From positions 186,001 to 250,000 of the forward strand of contig NZ_FTMO01000001.1 in assembly GCF_900156025.1 (NCBI RefSeq): DNA of 64,000 nucleotides. Reading direction: 5' to 3'. This DNA is from Allobosea sp. TND4EK4 (GTDB taxonomy: Bacteria; Pseudomonadota; Alphaproteobacteria; Rhizobiales; Beijerinckiaceae). This document shows, in pieces, positions 27,084 through 34,460 of the stretch (the stretch's first letter is position 1; each line of letters begins with the position of its first letter). The notes under the pieces are model-generated. The model did no database searches. It was given only the letters and a program-made list of their open reading frames with translations, and was not told the DNA's origin. A program made the position numbers and the translations under genes.

Positions 27084-27884
27084 TCAATGCCGGTATTGCG
27101 GCTCCTCGGCGTCGAGCTGCCGACGGATCGAGGCGAGGTGGAGCCTCGCCGATTCCGGATCGCCCTCGCGCATCTGCCTGTAGGCGGCTTCAGCGATCGG
27201 CGGGGCAACCGGGATGAGCTTGCGCCCGGTCGACATCGCCAGCACCTGCACCTCGGCGGCGCGCTCCAGATAATAAAGATCGTCCCAGGCTTCCGCGACG
27301 TTCGGCGCCAGCACCATGACGCCGTGGTTGCGCATGAAGACGATATCCGCATCGCCGACGCTGCCGGCGATGCGAGCGCCCTCCGAAGGGTCGAGCGCCA
27401 GCCCGTTATAGTCGTCGTCGACGACGGTGCGGCCGTAGAACTTCAGCGAGGTCTGCCCCGCCCAGACCAGCGGGTCTCCCTCGGTCATGCTCAGCGCCGT
27501 CGCGTAGGGCATGTGGGTGTGGAAGGCGACCCTGGCGCGCGGCACGCGCTTGTGGAGCTCGGCATGAATGTAGAAGGCCGTGGCCTCGGGCTGCCCCTCG
27601 CCCTCGACGACATTGCCGTGAAAGTCGCAGACGAGCAGTTTCGAGGCCGTGATCTCGCGGAAGGCGAGCCCGTATGGGTTCACCAGGAAGAGGTCGTCAT
27701 GCCCCGGCACCACGGCCGAGAAATGGTTGCAGATGCCCTCCTCGAAGCCGTAGCGCGCCGCCATCCGAAAGCAGGCCGCCAGATCCTCGCGCATGGCACG
27801 AACGGCGTCCGCGCCGAGCTCCGGCCGGTTGGGACGATGCGTCGCGGCCGAGGGAGCGTCCGGGCGGTTCAAGCTGTGAGCCAT
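27084..27884 (-). CDS. Class II aldolase/adducin family protein
   Basis: A 266-residue AraD/FucA-like protein. Conserved blocks are FEEGICNHFSAVVPG (about residues 46-60), PYGLAFREITASKLLVCD, EATAFYIHAELHKRVPRARV, FHTHMPYATALS (zinc histidines, about 120-131) and MRNHGVMVLAPNVAEAW (third histidine). Family members are zinc-dependent aldolases, epimerases or decarboxylases of sugar and hydroxy acids, and the substrate cannot be told. The start at 27884 (MAHSLNRPD) has GGAA upstream. The 30-residue longer frame is unlike the family. Confidence 0.85.
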   Translation of the reverse strand: MAHSLNRPDAPSAATHRPNRPELGADAVRAMREDLAACFRMAARYGFEEGICNHFSAVVPGHDDLFLVNPYGLAFREITASKLLVCDFHGNVVEGEGQPEATAFYIHAELHKRVPRARVAFHTHMPYATALSMTEGDPLVWAGQTSLKFYGRTVVDDDYNGLALDPSEGARIAGSVGDADIVFMRNHGVMVLAPNVAEAWDDLYYLERAAEVQVLAMSTGRKLIPVAPPIAEAAYRQMREGDPESARLHLASIRRQLDAEEPQYRH

Positions 27885-28058
27885 GTCGTCATGTTCCGTT
27901 AGCGTGCGGCCGGCCATCTGCCGAGCGAGTGGCGCCGATGCAAGATCGGTGCGCTTCTGGGGGCGGCCCAGCATAAGACGCCCGGCGCGACCGTGGCGCT
28001 CTCAATCGATGCGGCTCATGCAAGTTTCGTTCGGCAAGGACGGCCCCGCCATCGCACA

Positions 28059-28084
28059 TGAAAAAGCCGGCCTCGCGGCCGGCT
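28059..28084 (-). terminator. Rho-independent terminator after the FadL-type porin gene
   Basis: 8-bp stem AGCCGGCC / GGCCGGCT (28065-28084) with loop TCGC, preceded on the plus strand by AAAAA, i.e. a U tract on the minus strand. It is 26 bp beyond the porin stop codon. Confidence 0.85.
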
Positions 28085-28110
28085 CCTCCAATTGTCGTTC
28101 CTCGACCCGC

Positions 28111-29430
28111 TCAGTACTTGCGCACGACCGGCTGCACGGGGACGGTCTGGGCCGGATCGTCCCAGCGATAGGTCAGGCCGGCCGAAACGATGTTGATGTA
28201 GGGCTTGGCCTCGCCGGCGAAGAGCACGGCGCTCTGCTGGGGATGGAAGCCGGTGTAGTTCACCTTGGCCTTCTTCACATCGATATAGGTGTAGCCGACA
28301 TCGAGCTTGAGCTTGTTGGTGAGCTGATAGCTCAGACCGGCGGAGAGCCAGAGGCGATCATTGTCGGCGATGAAGATCGTGCGGTTGCGATCGTTGACGG
28401 CCGAGAGCTCGTAGCCGACGCCGGCGCGCAGCGTCAGATCCCGGCTGTACTTGTACTCGGCGCCGAGCGAGAAATACCAGGCGTCGTCGTACTGGAAATT
28501 CAGGCTGGTAACCGGGACGCCGCCGAATTTGGCGACGATCGGGATGTTGCGGAAGCGGCTCCAGTTGGTCCACTCGACGCCGGCATGGATCTGCCACTGC
28601 TCGTTGATGACCTGGGAAAGGCCGAACACCACCGAGTCCGGCAGGTTGAGATTCGCCTTGACCGGGATGTACGCCGCCGGGGTGCGGAACGAGCCGTCCA
28701 GAGTCTGGCGCATCGCGGAACGATAGGCCAGGCCGATCGAGGTGCCCTGGCGAGGCGTCAGGGTGAAGCCGAAGCGATAGCCGAAATCGACCGTGTCACC
28801 TTCGAGGATGACCGGCGCAGCCGTCGGGCCGATGCCGGAAGCCTGCTTGAGCGAGGCCTTCAGGTATTGCACCTGCAGCGCGGCACCGACCGACAGCCAG
28901 TCATTCACCTGATAGCCGATGGTCGGCGAGACATTGATCGTGGCGACGCGGGCCGAACGGCCATAGATCTGGGCCGCATTGACCTGATTGTCGGCCTTCG
29001 AGCGCAGGCCATAGGGCGCGCCGGTGGTGACGCCGACCCAGAAGCGGTCGGTCAGCTGCCAGGCCGAATAGGAGGCCGGGATGAAGGCGCCGTCGCCGCC
29101 GAGATTGCCGGTGCCGTTCTGGATGGGGCTCAGCGGCGTGCCGGGCACCGCCAGGCGTGTCGGCTGCGTCGGATCATAAGCCGCATTGGCGTTGAGATAG
29201 GTGAAGTTCCACTGGCTGTTGCGGCCGGGGAACATGGTGATCGTGGCCGGGTTCCAGGCCATCGCGCCCATGCCGATTCCGCCGGAGGCGGCGCCGGCAT
29301 AAGCCATGCCCAGGCCTTCGGCGCTCTGGCCGCTGCGGATCGCAAAGGAGCTGGCGGAGGCGGTGCCGGCAGCCAGGAGCGCAGCCAGAGAAACCGAGGC
29401 AGCGGCAGCGGTGCGAATGAGGCCCTTCAT
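28111..29430 (-). CDS. FadL/OmpP1/TodX-family outer membrane transporter
   Basis: A 439-residue outer-membrane beta-barrel with a Sec signal peptide (MKGLIRTAAAASVSLAALLA, cleavage after ASA near residue 27). The mature N terminus SSFAIRSGQSAEGLGMAYAG and the AWNPATITMFPG segment are the FadL hatch region, which normally carries an NPA motif. The rest alternates aromatic strand ends and finishes with YRW...VRKY. It imports long-chain fatty acids or hydrophobic aromatics. ATG 29430 was preferred over the ATG three codons upstream because AAGGGATGGA then sits at a usable distance. It is divergent from the FAH gene; a terminator follows. Confidence 0.9.
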   Translation of the reverse strand: MKGLIRTAAAASVSLAALLAAGTASASSFAIRSGQSAEGLGMAYAGAASGGIGMGAMAWNPATITMFPGRNSQWNFTYLNANAAYDPTQPTRLAVPGTPLSPIQNGTGNLGGDGAFIPASYSAWQLTDRFWVGVTTGAPYGLRSKADNQVNAAQIYGRSARVATINVSPTIGYQVNDWLSVGAALQVQYLKASLKQASGIGPTAAPVILEGDTVDFGYRFGFTLTPRQGTSIGLAYRSAMRQTLDGSFRTPAAYIPVKANLNLPDSVVFGLSQVINEQWQIHAGVEWTNWSRFRNIPIVAKFGGVPVTSLNFQYDDAWYFSLGAEYKYSRDLTLRAGVGYELSAVNDRNRTIFIADNDRLWLSAGLSYQLTNKLKLDVGYTYIDVKKAKVNYTGFHPQQSAVLFAGEAKPYINIVSAGLTYRWDDPAQTVPVQPVVRKY

Positions 29431-29861
29431 CGAGTCCATCCCTTATCGTGTTTCATTGCGGACCCTGCAGTCCGGCTCGATTCGAACCATGTACCGAGCC
29501 GATTTTTGCCGCAATCCCGTCAGTGACACCTTCTTTCTGGCGCCGCGCCGCCTTTTTTTCGCGCCTTGCCCGCAAAAATCCCGGAAAAACGGCGCAAAAC
29601 ACGGCAGCGTTCGAGGGATCGTTCCGAAACAGACTGTTTATATAAGAACTATCGCATGTTTTGAGGCAAAGACGGCGCGGCCAGGATCGAAGGCCTGGAC
29701 CACTTGGAGCGCTGCTTTGCCGGCGCCAGTGGCATTCCCGCAACATCCTCGCCACCCATCCCAGTCGGGATCGCCATGCGCGCCTGCGCTCTTGCTTTGG
29801 CGCCTCCGCTCCGGGCAGGATTGCGCACCCAACTAGATCGATTGAAACCGGGGGAAACACA
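29431..29861. other. Divergent intergenic region, porin / FAH hydrolase
   Basis: A 431-bp gap with no gene. It is locally A/T-rich around 29620-29660 and includes AAACAG-A-CTGTTT (29627-29639), a perfect 6-bp inverted repeat beside TATATAAG, likely a promoter/operator area for one or both divergent genes. Confidence 0.45.
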
Positions 29862-30710
29862 TTGAAACTGCTTCGTTACGGCGCGTTCGGCCAGGAAAAG
29901 CCCGGGCTGCTCGACGCCAAGGGCGCGCTTCGCGACCTCTCCGGGATCATTCCCGACCTCGCGGGCAAGGCGCTGACGTCCGCGTCGCTCGCCAAGATCA
30001 AGGCGCTGTCGCCGGAATCCCTGCCGCTCGTCCCGGGCGCGCCGCGCATCGGCGCCTGCGTCGGCGACGTCCATAACTTCATCGCGGTGGGCCTGAACTT
30101 CGCGGACCATGCCGCCGAGACCGGCGCCGAGATTCCGAAGGAGCCGATCCTGTTCAACAAGGCGCCGAACTGCATCGTCGGCCCCAATGACGACGTGCAG
30201 ATCCCCAAGGCGTCGAAGAAGACCGACTGGGAGGTCGAACTCGCCATCGTCATCGGCGACGGCGGCTCCTACATCCCCGAAGAGAAGGCGATGGACGCCA
30301 TCGCCGGCTTCTGCGTCTGCAACGACGTCTCGGAGCGTGAGTTCCAGGCCGAGCGCGGCGGCCAGTGGGCGAAGGGCAAAGGCTGCCCCACCTTCGGCCC
30401 GCTCGGCCCCTGGCTCGTCACGCCCGACGAGGTCGCCGACATCCAGAACCTTGCCATGTGGCTGGAGATCGACGGAGAGCGCGTCCAGAACGGCTCGACC
30501 AAGACGATGATCTTCGGCGTGAAGCACCTCGTCCACTATATCAGCCAGTTCATGCGGCTGGATCCGGGCGACGTCATCACCACCGGCACCCCGCCCGGCG
30601 TAGGCCTCGGCTTCAAGCCGCCGCGCTTCCTCAAGGGGGGCGAGGTCGTCACGCTCGGCATCGAAGGGCTGGGCGAGCAGAAGCAGAAATTCCTGCCCTG
30701 GCAGGGCTGA
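29862..30710 (+). CDS. Fumarylacetoacetate hydrolase (FAH) family protein
   Basis: A 282-residue FAH-superfamily enzyme. The family N terminus KLLRYGAFGQEKPGLLDAKG begins at a TTG codon (29862) preceded by GGGGGAAAC; no in-frame ATG fits. Conserved metal/active-site blocks are VGLNFADHAAE (about residues 72-82), ILFNKAPNCIVGPND, WEVELAIVIG (metal-binding Glu, about 123-132), FCVCNDVSEREFQ and GDVITTGTPPGVGLGFKP. Relatives cleave C-C bonds of beta-diketo acids (fumarylpyruvate, 2-keto-3-deoxy sugar acids, ureidoglycolate-like substrates). The substrate here is unknown. A strong terminator follows. Confidence 0.9.
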   Translation: MKLLRYGAFGQEKPGLLDAKGALRDLSGIIPDLAGKALTSASLAKIKALSPESLPLVPGAPRIGACVGDVHNFIAVGLNFADHAAETGAEIPKEPILFNKAPNCIVGPNDDVQIPKASKKTDWEVELAIVIGDGGSYIPEEKAMDAIAGFCVCNDVSEREFQAERGGQWAKGKGCPTFGPLGPWLVTPDEVADIQNLAMWLEIDGERVQNGSTKTMIFGVKHLVHYISQFMRLDPGDVITTGTPPGVGLGFKPPRFLKGGEVVTLGIEGLGEQKQKFLPWQG

Positions 30711-30729
30711 GGCTTCAGACCGGCAAAAG

Positions 30730-30757
30730 GAAAGGGCCGCGCGAGCGGCCCTTTTTG
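30730..30757 (+). terminator. Rho-independent terminator after the FAH-family gene
   Basis: 9-bp stem AAGGGCCGC / GCGGCCCTT (30732-30753) with loop GCGA, followed by TTTG. It lies about 20 bp downstream of the stop codon. Confidence 0.88.
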
Positions 30758-30787
30758 TTCAGCTCCGAGAATTCGCAAACCGCGTCG

Positions 30788-30885
30788 GTCATCCCGGGCG
30801 CAGCGAAGCGAAGACCCGGGACCCATTCCGGACCGGTCCAGGCATCGCTTCCGGATCGGCGCTGCTTCGCAGCTTGTCCGGAGGA
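30788..30885. repeat. Dispersed palindromic repeat (copy 7)
   Basis: Contains GTCATCCCGGGCGCAGCGAA, GAAGACCCGGGACCC and a degenerate inverted end GCTTCGCAGCTTGTCCGG. It fills the convergent gap between the FAH gene terminator and argC. Confidence 0.7.
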
Positions 30886-30909
30886 CGCGAGATTCCGCGC
30901 CGCCCCGAG

Positions 30910-31842
30910 TCAGCCCTCCGGCAGGCCGAGCATCAGGCGGATGTTCTGCACCGCGGCGCCCGAAGCGCCCTTGCCGAGATTGTCGAGCCGGGCGACCAGC
31001 ACGGCCTGGCCGAGGTCATCCTGCCCGAAGACGCGCAGCTCCAGCTTGTTGGTGTCGTTCAGCGCCTCGGGCTCGATCTTGCCGCCCGCCTCCGGCGGCA
31101 ACACGCTGACATAGCTCGAACCGGCATAGCGTTCGGCCAGGGCATGGTGGAGGTCGGCGATGGCGGGCTTGCCCGGCAGCGTGTCGAGATGCAGCGGCAC
31201 CGAGACCAGCATGCCCTGCCGGAAATTGCCGACCGAGGGCACGAAGATCGGCCGCCGGGTCAGCCGCGCATAGGCCTGCAACTCCGGCAGGTGCTTGTGG
31301 CGCAGGCCGAGGCCGTAGAGCTCGAAGGCCGGTGCGACGCCGCTTTCATAATCGGCGATCATCGCCTTGCCGCCGCCGGAATAGCCGGAGACCGCATTGA
31401 CCGAGACGGGGTGATCCTGCGGGATCAGGCCGGCATCGACGAGCGGCCGCAGCAAGGCGATGGCGCCGGTGGGATAGCAGCCGGGATTGGCGACGCGGTC
31501 AGCCTTGGCAATCGCCTCGGCATGGCCCGGAGCCAGCTCGGCGAAGCCATAGACCCAGCCGGGCGCGATCCGGTGCGCGGTCGCGGCGTCGACGATCTTG
31601 GGGGCATCAGTGCCGAGCTCGTCCGCGAGAGCGACCGATTCCTTCGCGGCGTCGTCGGGCAGGCAGAGCACGACGAGATCGACCGAGGCCATCATCTCCC
31701 TGCGGGCGGCCGGGTCCTTGCGCTTGTCGGGATCGATGCTCTTCAGCGCGATCTCGGGCAGCGCGGCCAGCCGGTCGCGGATGCCGAGCCCGGTGGTGCC
31801 GGCTTCGCCGTCGATGAAGATGGATTTCGGGTTCTGGCTCAT
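30910..31842 (-). CDS. argC: N-acetyl-gamma-glutamyl-phosphate reductase (type 2 ArgC)
   Basis: A 310-residue ArgC of the shorter type 2 class: IFIDGEAGTTGLGIRDRL (NADP-binding, about residues 8-25), VLCLPDDAAKE, and the catalytic cysteine in NPGCYPTGAIALL (about 117-129), then VNAVSGYSGGGK. It reduces N-acetylglutamyl phosphate to the semialdehyde in arginine synthesis. GAGGG lies 5 nt before the ATG. Upstream on the same strand are a strong terminator (31901-31925) and before it a 19-codon arginine-rich reading frame (31954-32013), which may form a transcription attenuator. Confidence 0.95.
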   Translation of the reverse strand: MSQNPKSIFIDGEAGTTGLGIRDRLAALPEIALKSIDPDKRKDPAARREMMASVDLVVLCLPDDAAKESVALADELGTDAPKIVDAATAHRIAPGWVYGFAELAPGHAEAIAKADRVANPGCYPTGAIALLRPLVDAGLIPQDHPVSVNAVSGYSGGGKAMIADYESGVAPAFELYGLGLRHKHLPELQAYARLTRRPIFVPSVGNFRQGMLVSVPLHLDTLPGKPAIADLHHALAERYAGSSYVSVLPPEAGGKIEPEALNDTNKLELRVFGQDDLGQAVLVARLDNLGKGASGAAVQNIRLMLGLPEG

Positions 31843-31900
31843 CGGACCCTCGCAAGGCGTCTGGGGGATCGGCTCAAAAAGCTTGGCCGGCTTCGGGCAT

Positions 31901-31925
31901 AAAAAAACCGCGCTCCGGGCGCGGT
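31901..31925 (-). terminator. Intrinsic terminator in the argC leader (possible attenuator)
   Basis: Perfect 7-bp G/C-rich stem ACCGCGC / GCGCGGT with loop of five, followed on the minus strand by seven T. It lies between the arginine-rich leader frame and argC, 58 bp before the argC ATG. It could simply end transcription of the hydrolase gene (stop at 32076), or act as the argC attenuator. The 10-mer CGCGGTCGCG at its right end (31920-31929) recurs at 31958-31967 in the leader frame, so alternative pairing is possible. Confidence 0.8.
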
Positions 31926-31953
31926 CGCGTGCGTTCGGGCTACAGGCCGAGCG

Positions 31954-32013
31954 TCATCGCGGTCGCGCAGGGGCGGCCGGGCGGTTACGACGTCGGGACA
32001 GGTTCGTGGTCAT
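31954..32013 (-). CDS. Candidate arginine-rich leader peptide of argC
   Basis: A 19-codon frame on the argC strand: MTTNLSRRRNRPAAPARPR then TGA. Six of 19 residues are arginine, three consecutive, encoded by CGA, CGT, CGT, CGC, CGA, CGA. CGA and CGT look scarce in neighbouring genes, which mostly use CGC/CGG. An intrinsic terminator follows 28 bp later, then argC. This is the layout of a leader-peptide attenuator responding to charged tRNA-Arg. Against it: no convincing Shine-Dalgarno sequence, and G/C-rich DNA yields arginine-rich frames by chance. Confidence 0.4.
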   Translation of the reverse strand: MTTNLSRRRNRPAAPARPR

Positions 32014-32075
32014 GACCGGGATATGAGGGAGGGAGACAGCGCTGTCAATGACCGGGATGGGGCGCCGCGCCGGGG

Positions 32076-32960
32076 TCAGCCGCCGAGGAAGGGAACCAGC
32101 TCGGCGAGCACGAGATCCGGCCGCTGCCGCTGCGGAAAATGACCGACGCCCTCCAGCACCGCGCGGCGGTAACCGGCCGCGAACAGCGCCTCTTTGCCGA
32201 GCGAGGTCGCCGGCTCGTTGCAGGGATCGATGCCGCCATGGAGCGTCAGCGTCGGCACATGGATGACGGGATCGCGCGCGACGCGGCGCTCGATCCCGTC
32301 GAAGGCCTCGTGACCGGCGGCATGGCCCCAGCGCACGCGATAGGAATGCAGGGTGATCGCGGCCCAGTCGGGATTGTCGAACGAGGCCGCCGTCGCGGCG
32401 AAATCGGGCTCCGGCACGGTCCATCCCGGATTCCAAATCGTCCAGATGTGGCGTGTCAGGGCCAGCCGATCCTCCTCGACGAGCCTTGCGCCGCGTTCCG
32501 TCGCCATCAGCCAGTGATACCAGTAGTTCTGCATCTGCTGCAGCGAAAGCGGCTGGTCCGCCGCCTGGGTGCCCCAGCCGACAGACAGGGCCGCGCAACG
32601 GGTGACGCGGTCGGGCTCCAGCACGCTGGCAATATAGGCGGCACGCGCGCCCCAATCGTGACCGACGACGGCAAAGCGGGCGAGCCCGAGAGCGTCGGCG
32701 AGATCCAGCAGATCAAGGGCGAGCGCGACCAGTTGGCCCGATCTCGCTGCCGCGCCGGCCCTGAACCTCGTCGGGCCGAAGCCGCGCAGAAAGGGGACAT
32801 AGGTGCGCCAACCGGCCGCGTGCAGCGCCGGCGTGACACCGTCCCAGGTCCGGGCATCGTCCGGCCAGCCATGCAGCAGGATGACCGGACGGCCGTCCTC
32901 GGGGCCCGTCACTTCACAGCCGATCGAGAGGGTTGGGGTATCGACGACGAAGGACTGCAT
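32076..32960 (-). CDS. Alpha/beta-fold hydrolase (epoxide hydrolase / dehalogenase-like, Asp nucleophile)
   Basis: A 294-residue alpha/beta hydrolase. The oxyanion segment LLHGWPDDARTWDG (about residues 28-41) and nucleophile elbow VVGHDWGARAAY (about 99-110) have aspartate as nucleophile, as in epoxide hydrolases and haloalkane/haloacid dehalogenases. A cap with WYHWLM and IWTIWNPGW follows, then acid in HGGIDPCNEP and catalytic His in GVGHFPQRQRP. It opens an epoxide or removes a halide, substrate unknown. It is divergent from a LysR regulator, which probably controls it. Confidence 0.88.
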   Translation of the reverse strand: MQSFVVDTPTLSIGCEVTGPEDGRPVILLHGWPDDARTWDGVTPALHAAGWRTYVPFLRGFGPTRFRAGAAARSGQLVALALDLLDLADALGLARFAVVGHDWGARAAYIASVLEPDRVTRCAALSVGWGTQAADQPLSLQQMQNYWYHWLMATERGARLVEEDRLALTRHIWTIWNPGWTVPEPDFAATAASFDNPDWAAITLHSYRVRWGHAAGHEAFDGIERRVARDPVIHVPTLTLHGGIDPCNEPATSLGKEALFAAGYRRAVLEGVGHFPQRQRPDLVLAELVPFLGG

Positions 32961-33023
32961 GGACAGCGCGGCTCCCAGGGCAACCCGCGGAGCTGTACGC
33001 GGCCGAGCCTAAGCGTGAAAATG

Positions 33024-33061
33024 GATTATCAATTGCCGAGTAAGTGATCTTTGCGATAATC
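33024..33061. promoter_or_regulatory. Inverted repeat in the hydrolase/LysR divergent promoter
   Basis: Perfect 7-bp arms GATTATC (33024-33030) and GATAATC (33055-33061) 24 bp apart in an A/T-rich stretch directly before the LysR start. It is a candidate site for autoregulation and control of the divergent hydrolase. Confidence 0.45.
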
Positions 33062-33067
33062 AGCGAC

Positions 33068-33919
33068 ATGTTCGATCCTGTCCTGCTGCGCAGTTTCCTG
33101 GCCGTTCTCGACCTGGGCGGGTTCACCCATGCGGGCCGCCAGCTGAACGCCACCCAATCGACCGTCAGCGGCCATCTGCGCCGGCTGGAGGCGCAGGCGG
33201 GCCATCGCCTGATCGCGCGCCGTCGCGGCGGCAGCGTCGCCGCGACGGCGGCCGGGGAACGTTTCGCGGAGGACGCCCGCGCGATCCTGCGCCTGCATGA
33301 GGCGGCGGCCTTTCGCCTGGCCGAAAGGCCGCTGGCCGGGATCGTCAGGCTCGGCATGTCGGACGACTTCGCGAGCGGGCGCGGGTTCACGGCGCTGCTG
33401 GCGGCGTTTGCACAGTCACATCCGGCGGTCGAGCTGCGCGTCGATGTCGCCAGCAGCCGGTCCCTGCTGGCAATGGTCGCCGATGGCGGCCTCGATTTCG
33501 CCCTGACCAAGCGGCCGGCCGACAATGGCGAGGGCGAGCTGCTTGCAAGACACGACGTCGCCTGGGTCGCCGGACGCAAAGCCGTGCCGGCAAGTCCTTT
33601 GCGGCTGGTGCTGTTTCCCGACCCGTGCGCCTACCGCGATCTCGCGCTGTCGGCCTTGCAGGCCGCCGGCGCGGACTGGATCGTCAGCTATACGACGCCG
33701 AGCCTGGGCGGCCTGAAGGCGGCGCTCACCGCGGGGCTGGGCATCGCGCCGCTCGCGAGCGACCTGATCTGCGATGATCTGCGACCTGTGCCGGACGCCG
33801 CGGCCCTTCCGGCGCTGGGCAAGGTCGCCCTGTTCCTGCACGCTCGCGAGCCGGAGCGTTCGCCAACGACGAAGCACTTCGCCCAGCTGCTGCGGCGCCA
33901 CTTCTCCCGTGACGGATGA
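33068..33919 (+). CDS. LysR-family transcriptional regulator
   Basis: A 283-residue LysR regulator. The N-terminal winged helix is MFDPVLLRSFLAVLDLGGFT followed by AGRQLNATQSTVSGHLRRLE (helix-turn-helix, about residues 24-43); the effector domain runs from about residue 90 (GIVRLGMSDDFASGRGFTAL) to the end. It is somewhat short at the C terminus but complete. It is transcribed divergently from the Asp-type alpha/beta hydrolase, the usual arrangement of a LysR regulator and its target. ATG 33068 was chosen over an upstream in-frame start because MFDPVLLRSF is the family N terminus. Confidence 0.92.
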   Translation: MFDPVLLRSFLAVLDLGGFTHAGRQLNATQSTVSGHLRRLEAQAGHRLIARRRGGSVAATAAGERFAEDARAILRLHEAAAFRLAERPLAGIVRLGMSDDFASGRGFTALLAAFAQSHPAVELRVDVASSRSLLAMVADGGLDFALTKRPADNGEGELLARHDVAWVAGRKAVPASPLRLVLFPDPCAYRDLALSALQAAGADWIVSYTTPSLGGLKAALTAGLGIAPLASDLICDDLRPVPDAAALPALGKVALFLHAREPERSPTTKHFAQLLRRHFSRDG

Positions 33920-34012
33920 GCGGCGCCCGATGGGACGGGCGCTCTGTCGACCGACCAGGGCGAGCCTGCGCGGATGGCCATCAAATCCGTGCCTTTCCGC
34001 CACGGGTCCGAT

Positions 34013-34147
34013 TCAACGGGCCTTCTTCAGCGCCAGCGCCTGGATGTGGTGCCGCACCAGGGTCGACCGCGCCCCGCGGCGCTCGCCCGTGAAGGCGTGG
34101 TCGATCGAACCCGGGCCGGCTGCCCGGTCATCGGGACGCTCCGCTCC
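34013..34147 (-). pseudogene. Coding-like fragment directly downstream of a stop codon
   Basis: After the TGA of the small membrane protein (34148-34150) the same frame stays open for 44 codons, including SIDHAFTGERRGARSTLVRH, and ends LALKKAR with TGA at 34013. Third positions are mostly G or C as in real genes. No ATG, GTG or TTG is suitably placed. It may be the decayed 3' end of a lost gene, or a readthrough extension. Product unknown. The rest of the 33920-34147 gap shows nothing else. Confidence 0.3.
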
Positions 34148-34429
34148 TCACCGGCGCGGCCCCATCAGCCAGACATAAAGGCACCAGGGCAGGATCAGCG
34201 AGGCGCCGGTGAGCGCAACCCGCGCCAGCGCCCAGGCATTGGGATGGCTGAGCGCGCGCCCGTCCAGCTCCGGCACGCTCTGGATGAAGCCCAGCATGAG
34301 AGCCGGCGCGCAGAAGATCAGCAGCGCGCGCAGGATGCGCCGGCCACGCGGCAGATCATCCCGCGCCAGCATCATCAGGGCCGGGGCGGCGATCATGCCG
34401 AAGGCGATGAGGGTGAGCAGGATACGCAT
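34148..34429 (-). CDS. Small multi-pass membrane protein, function unknown
   Basis: A 93-residue protein with three hydrophobic segments: MRILLTLIAFGMIAAPALMM (about 1-20), LRALLIFCAPALMLGFI (about 33-49) and LARVALTGASLILPWCLYVW (about 69-88), ending MGPRR. GGACC lies 10 nt before the ATG. Not recognised. It lies 31 bp after a DUF4239-type membrane protein gene on the same strand and may be co-transcribed with it. Confidence 0.6.
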   Translation of the reverse strand: MRILLTLIAFGMIAAPALMMLARDDLPRGRRILRALLIFCAPALMLGFIQSVPELDGRALSHPNAWALARVALTGASLILPWCLYVWLMGPRR

Positions 34430-34460
34430 GTGTCGAGGTCCGGGCGGTTGCAAGGATGTC

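Noticed and set aside
29609-29624. GTTC-N8-GTTC resembling a LexA box before the FAH gene
   Set aside because: The alphaproteobacterial LexA consensus needs seven bases between the GTTC words; here there are eight.
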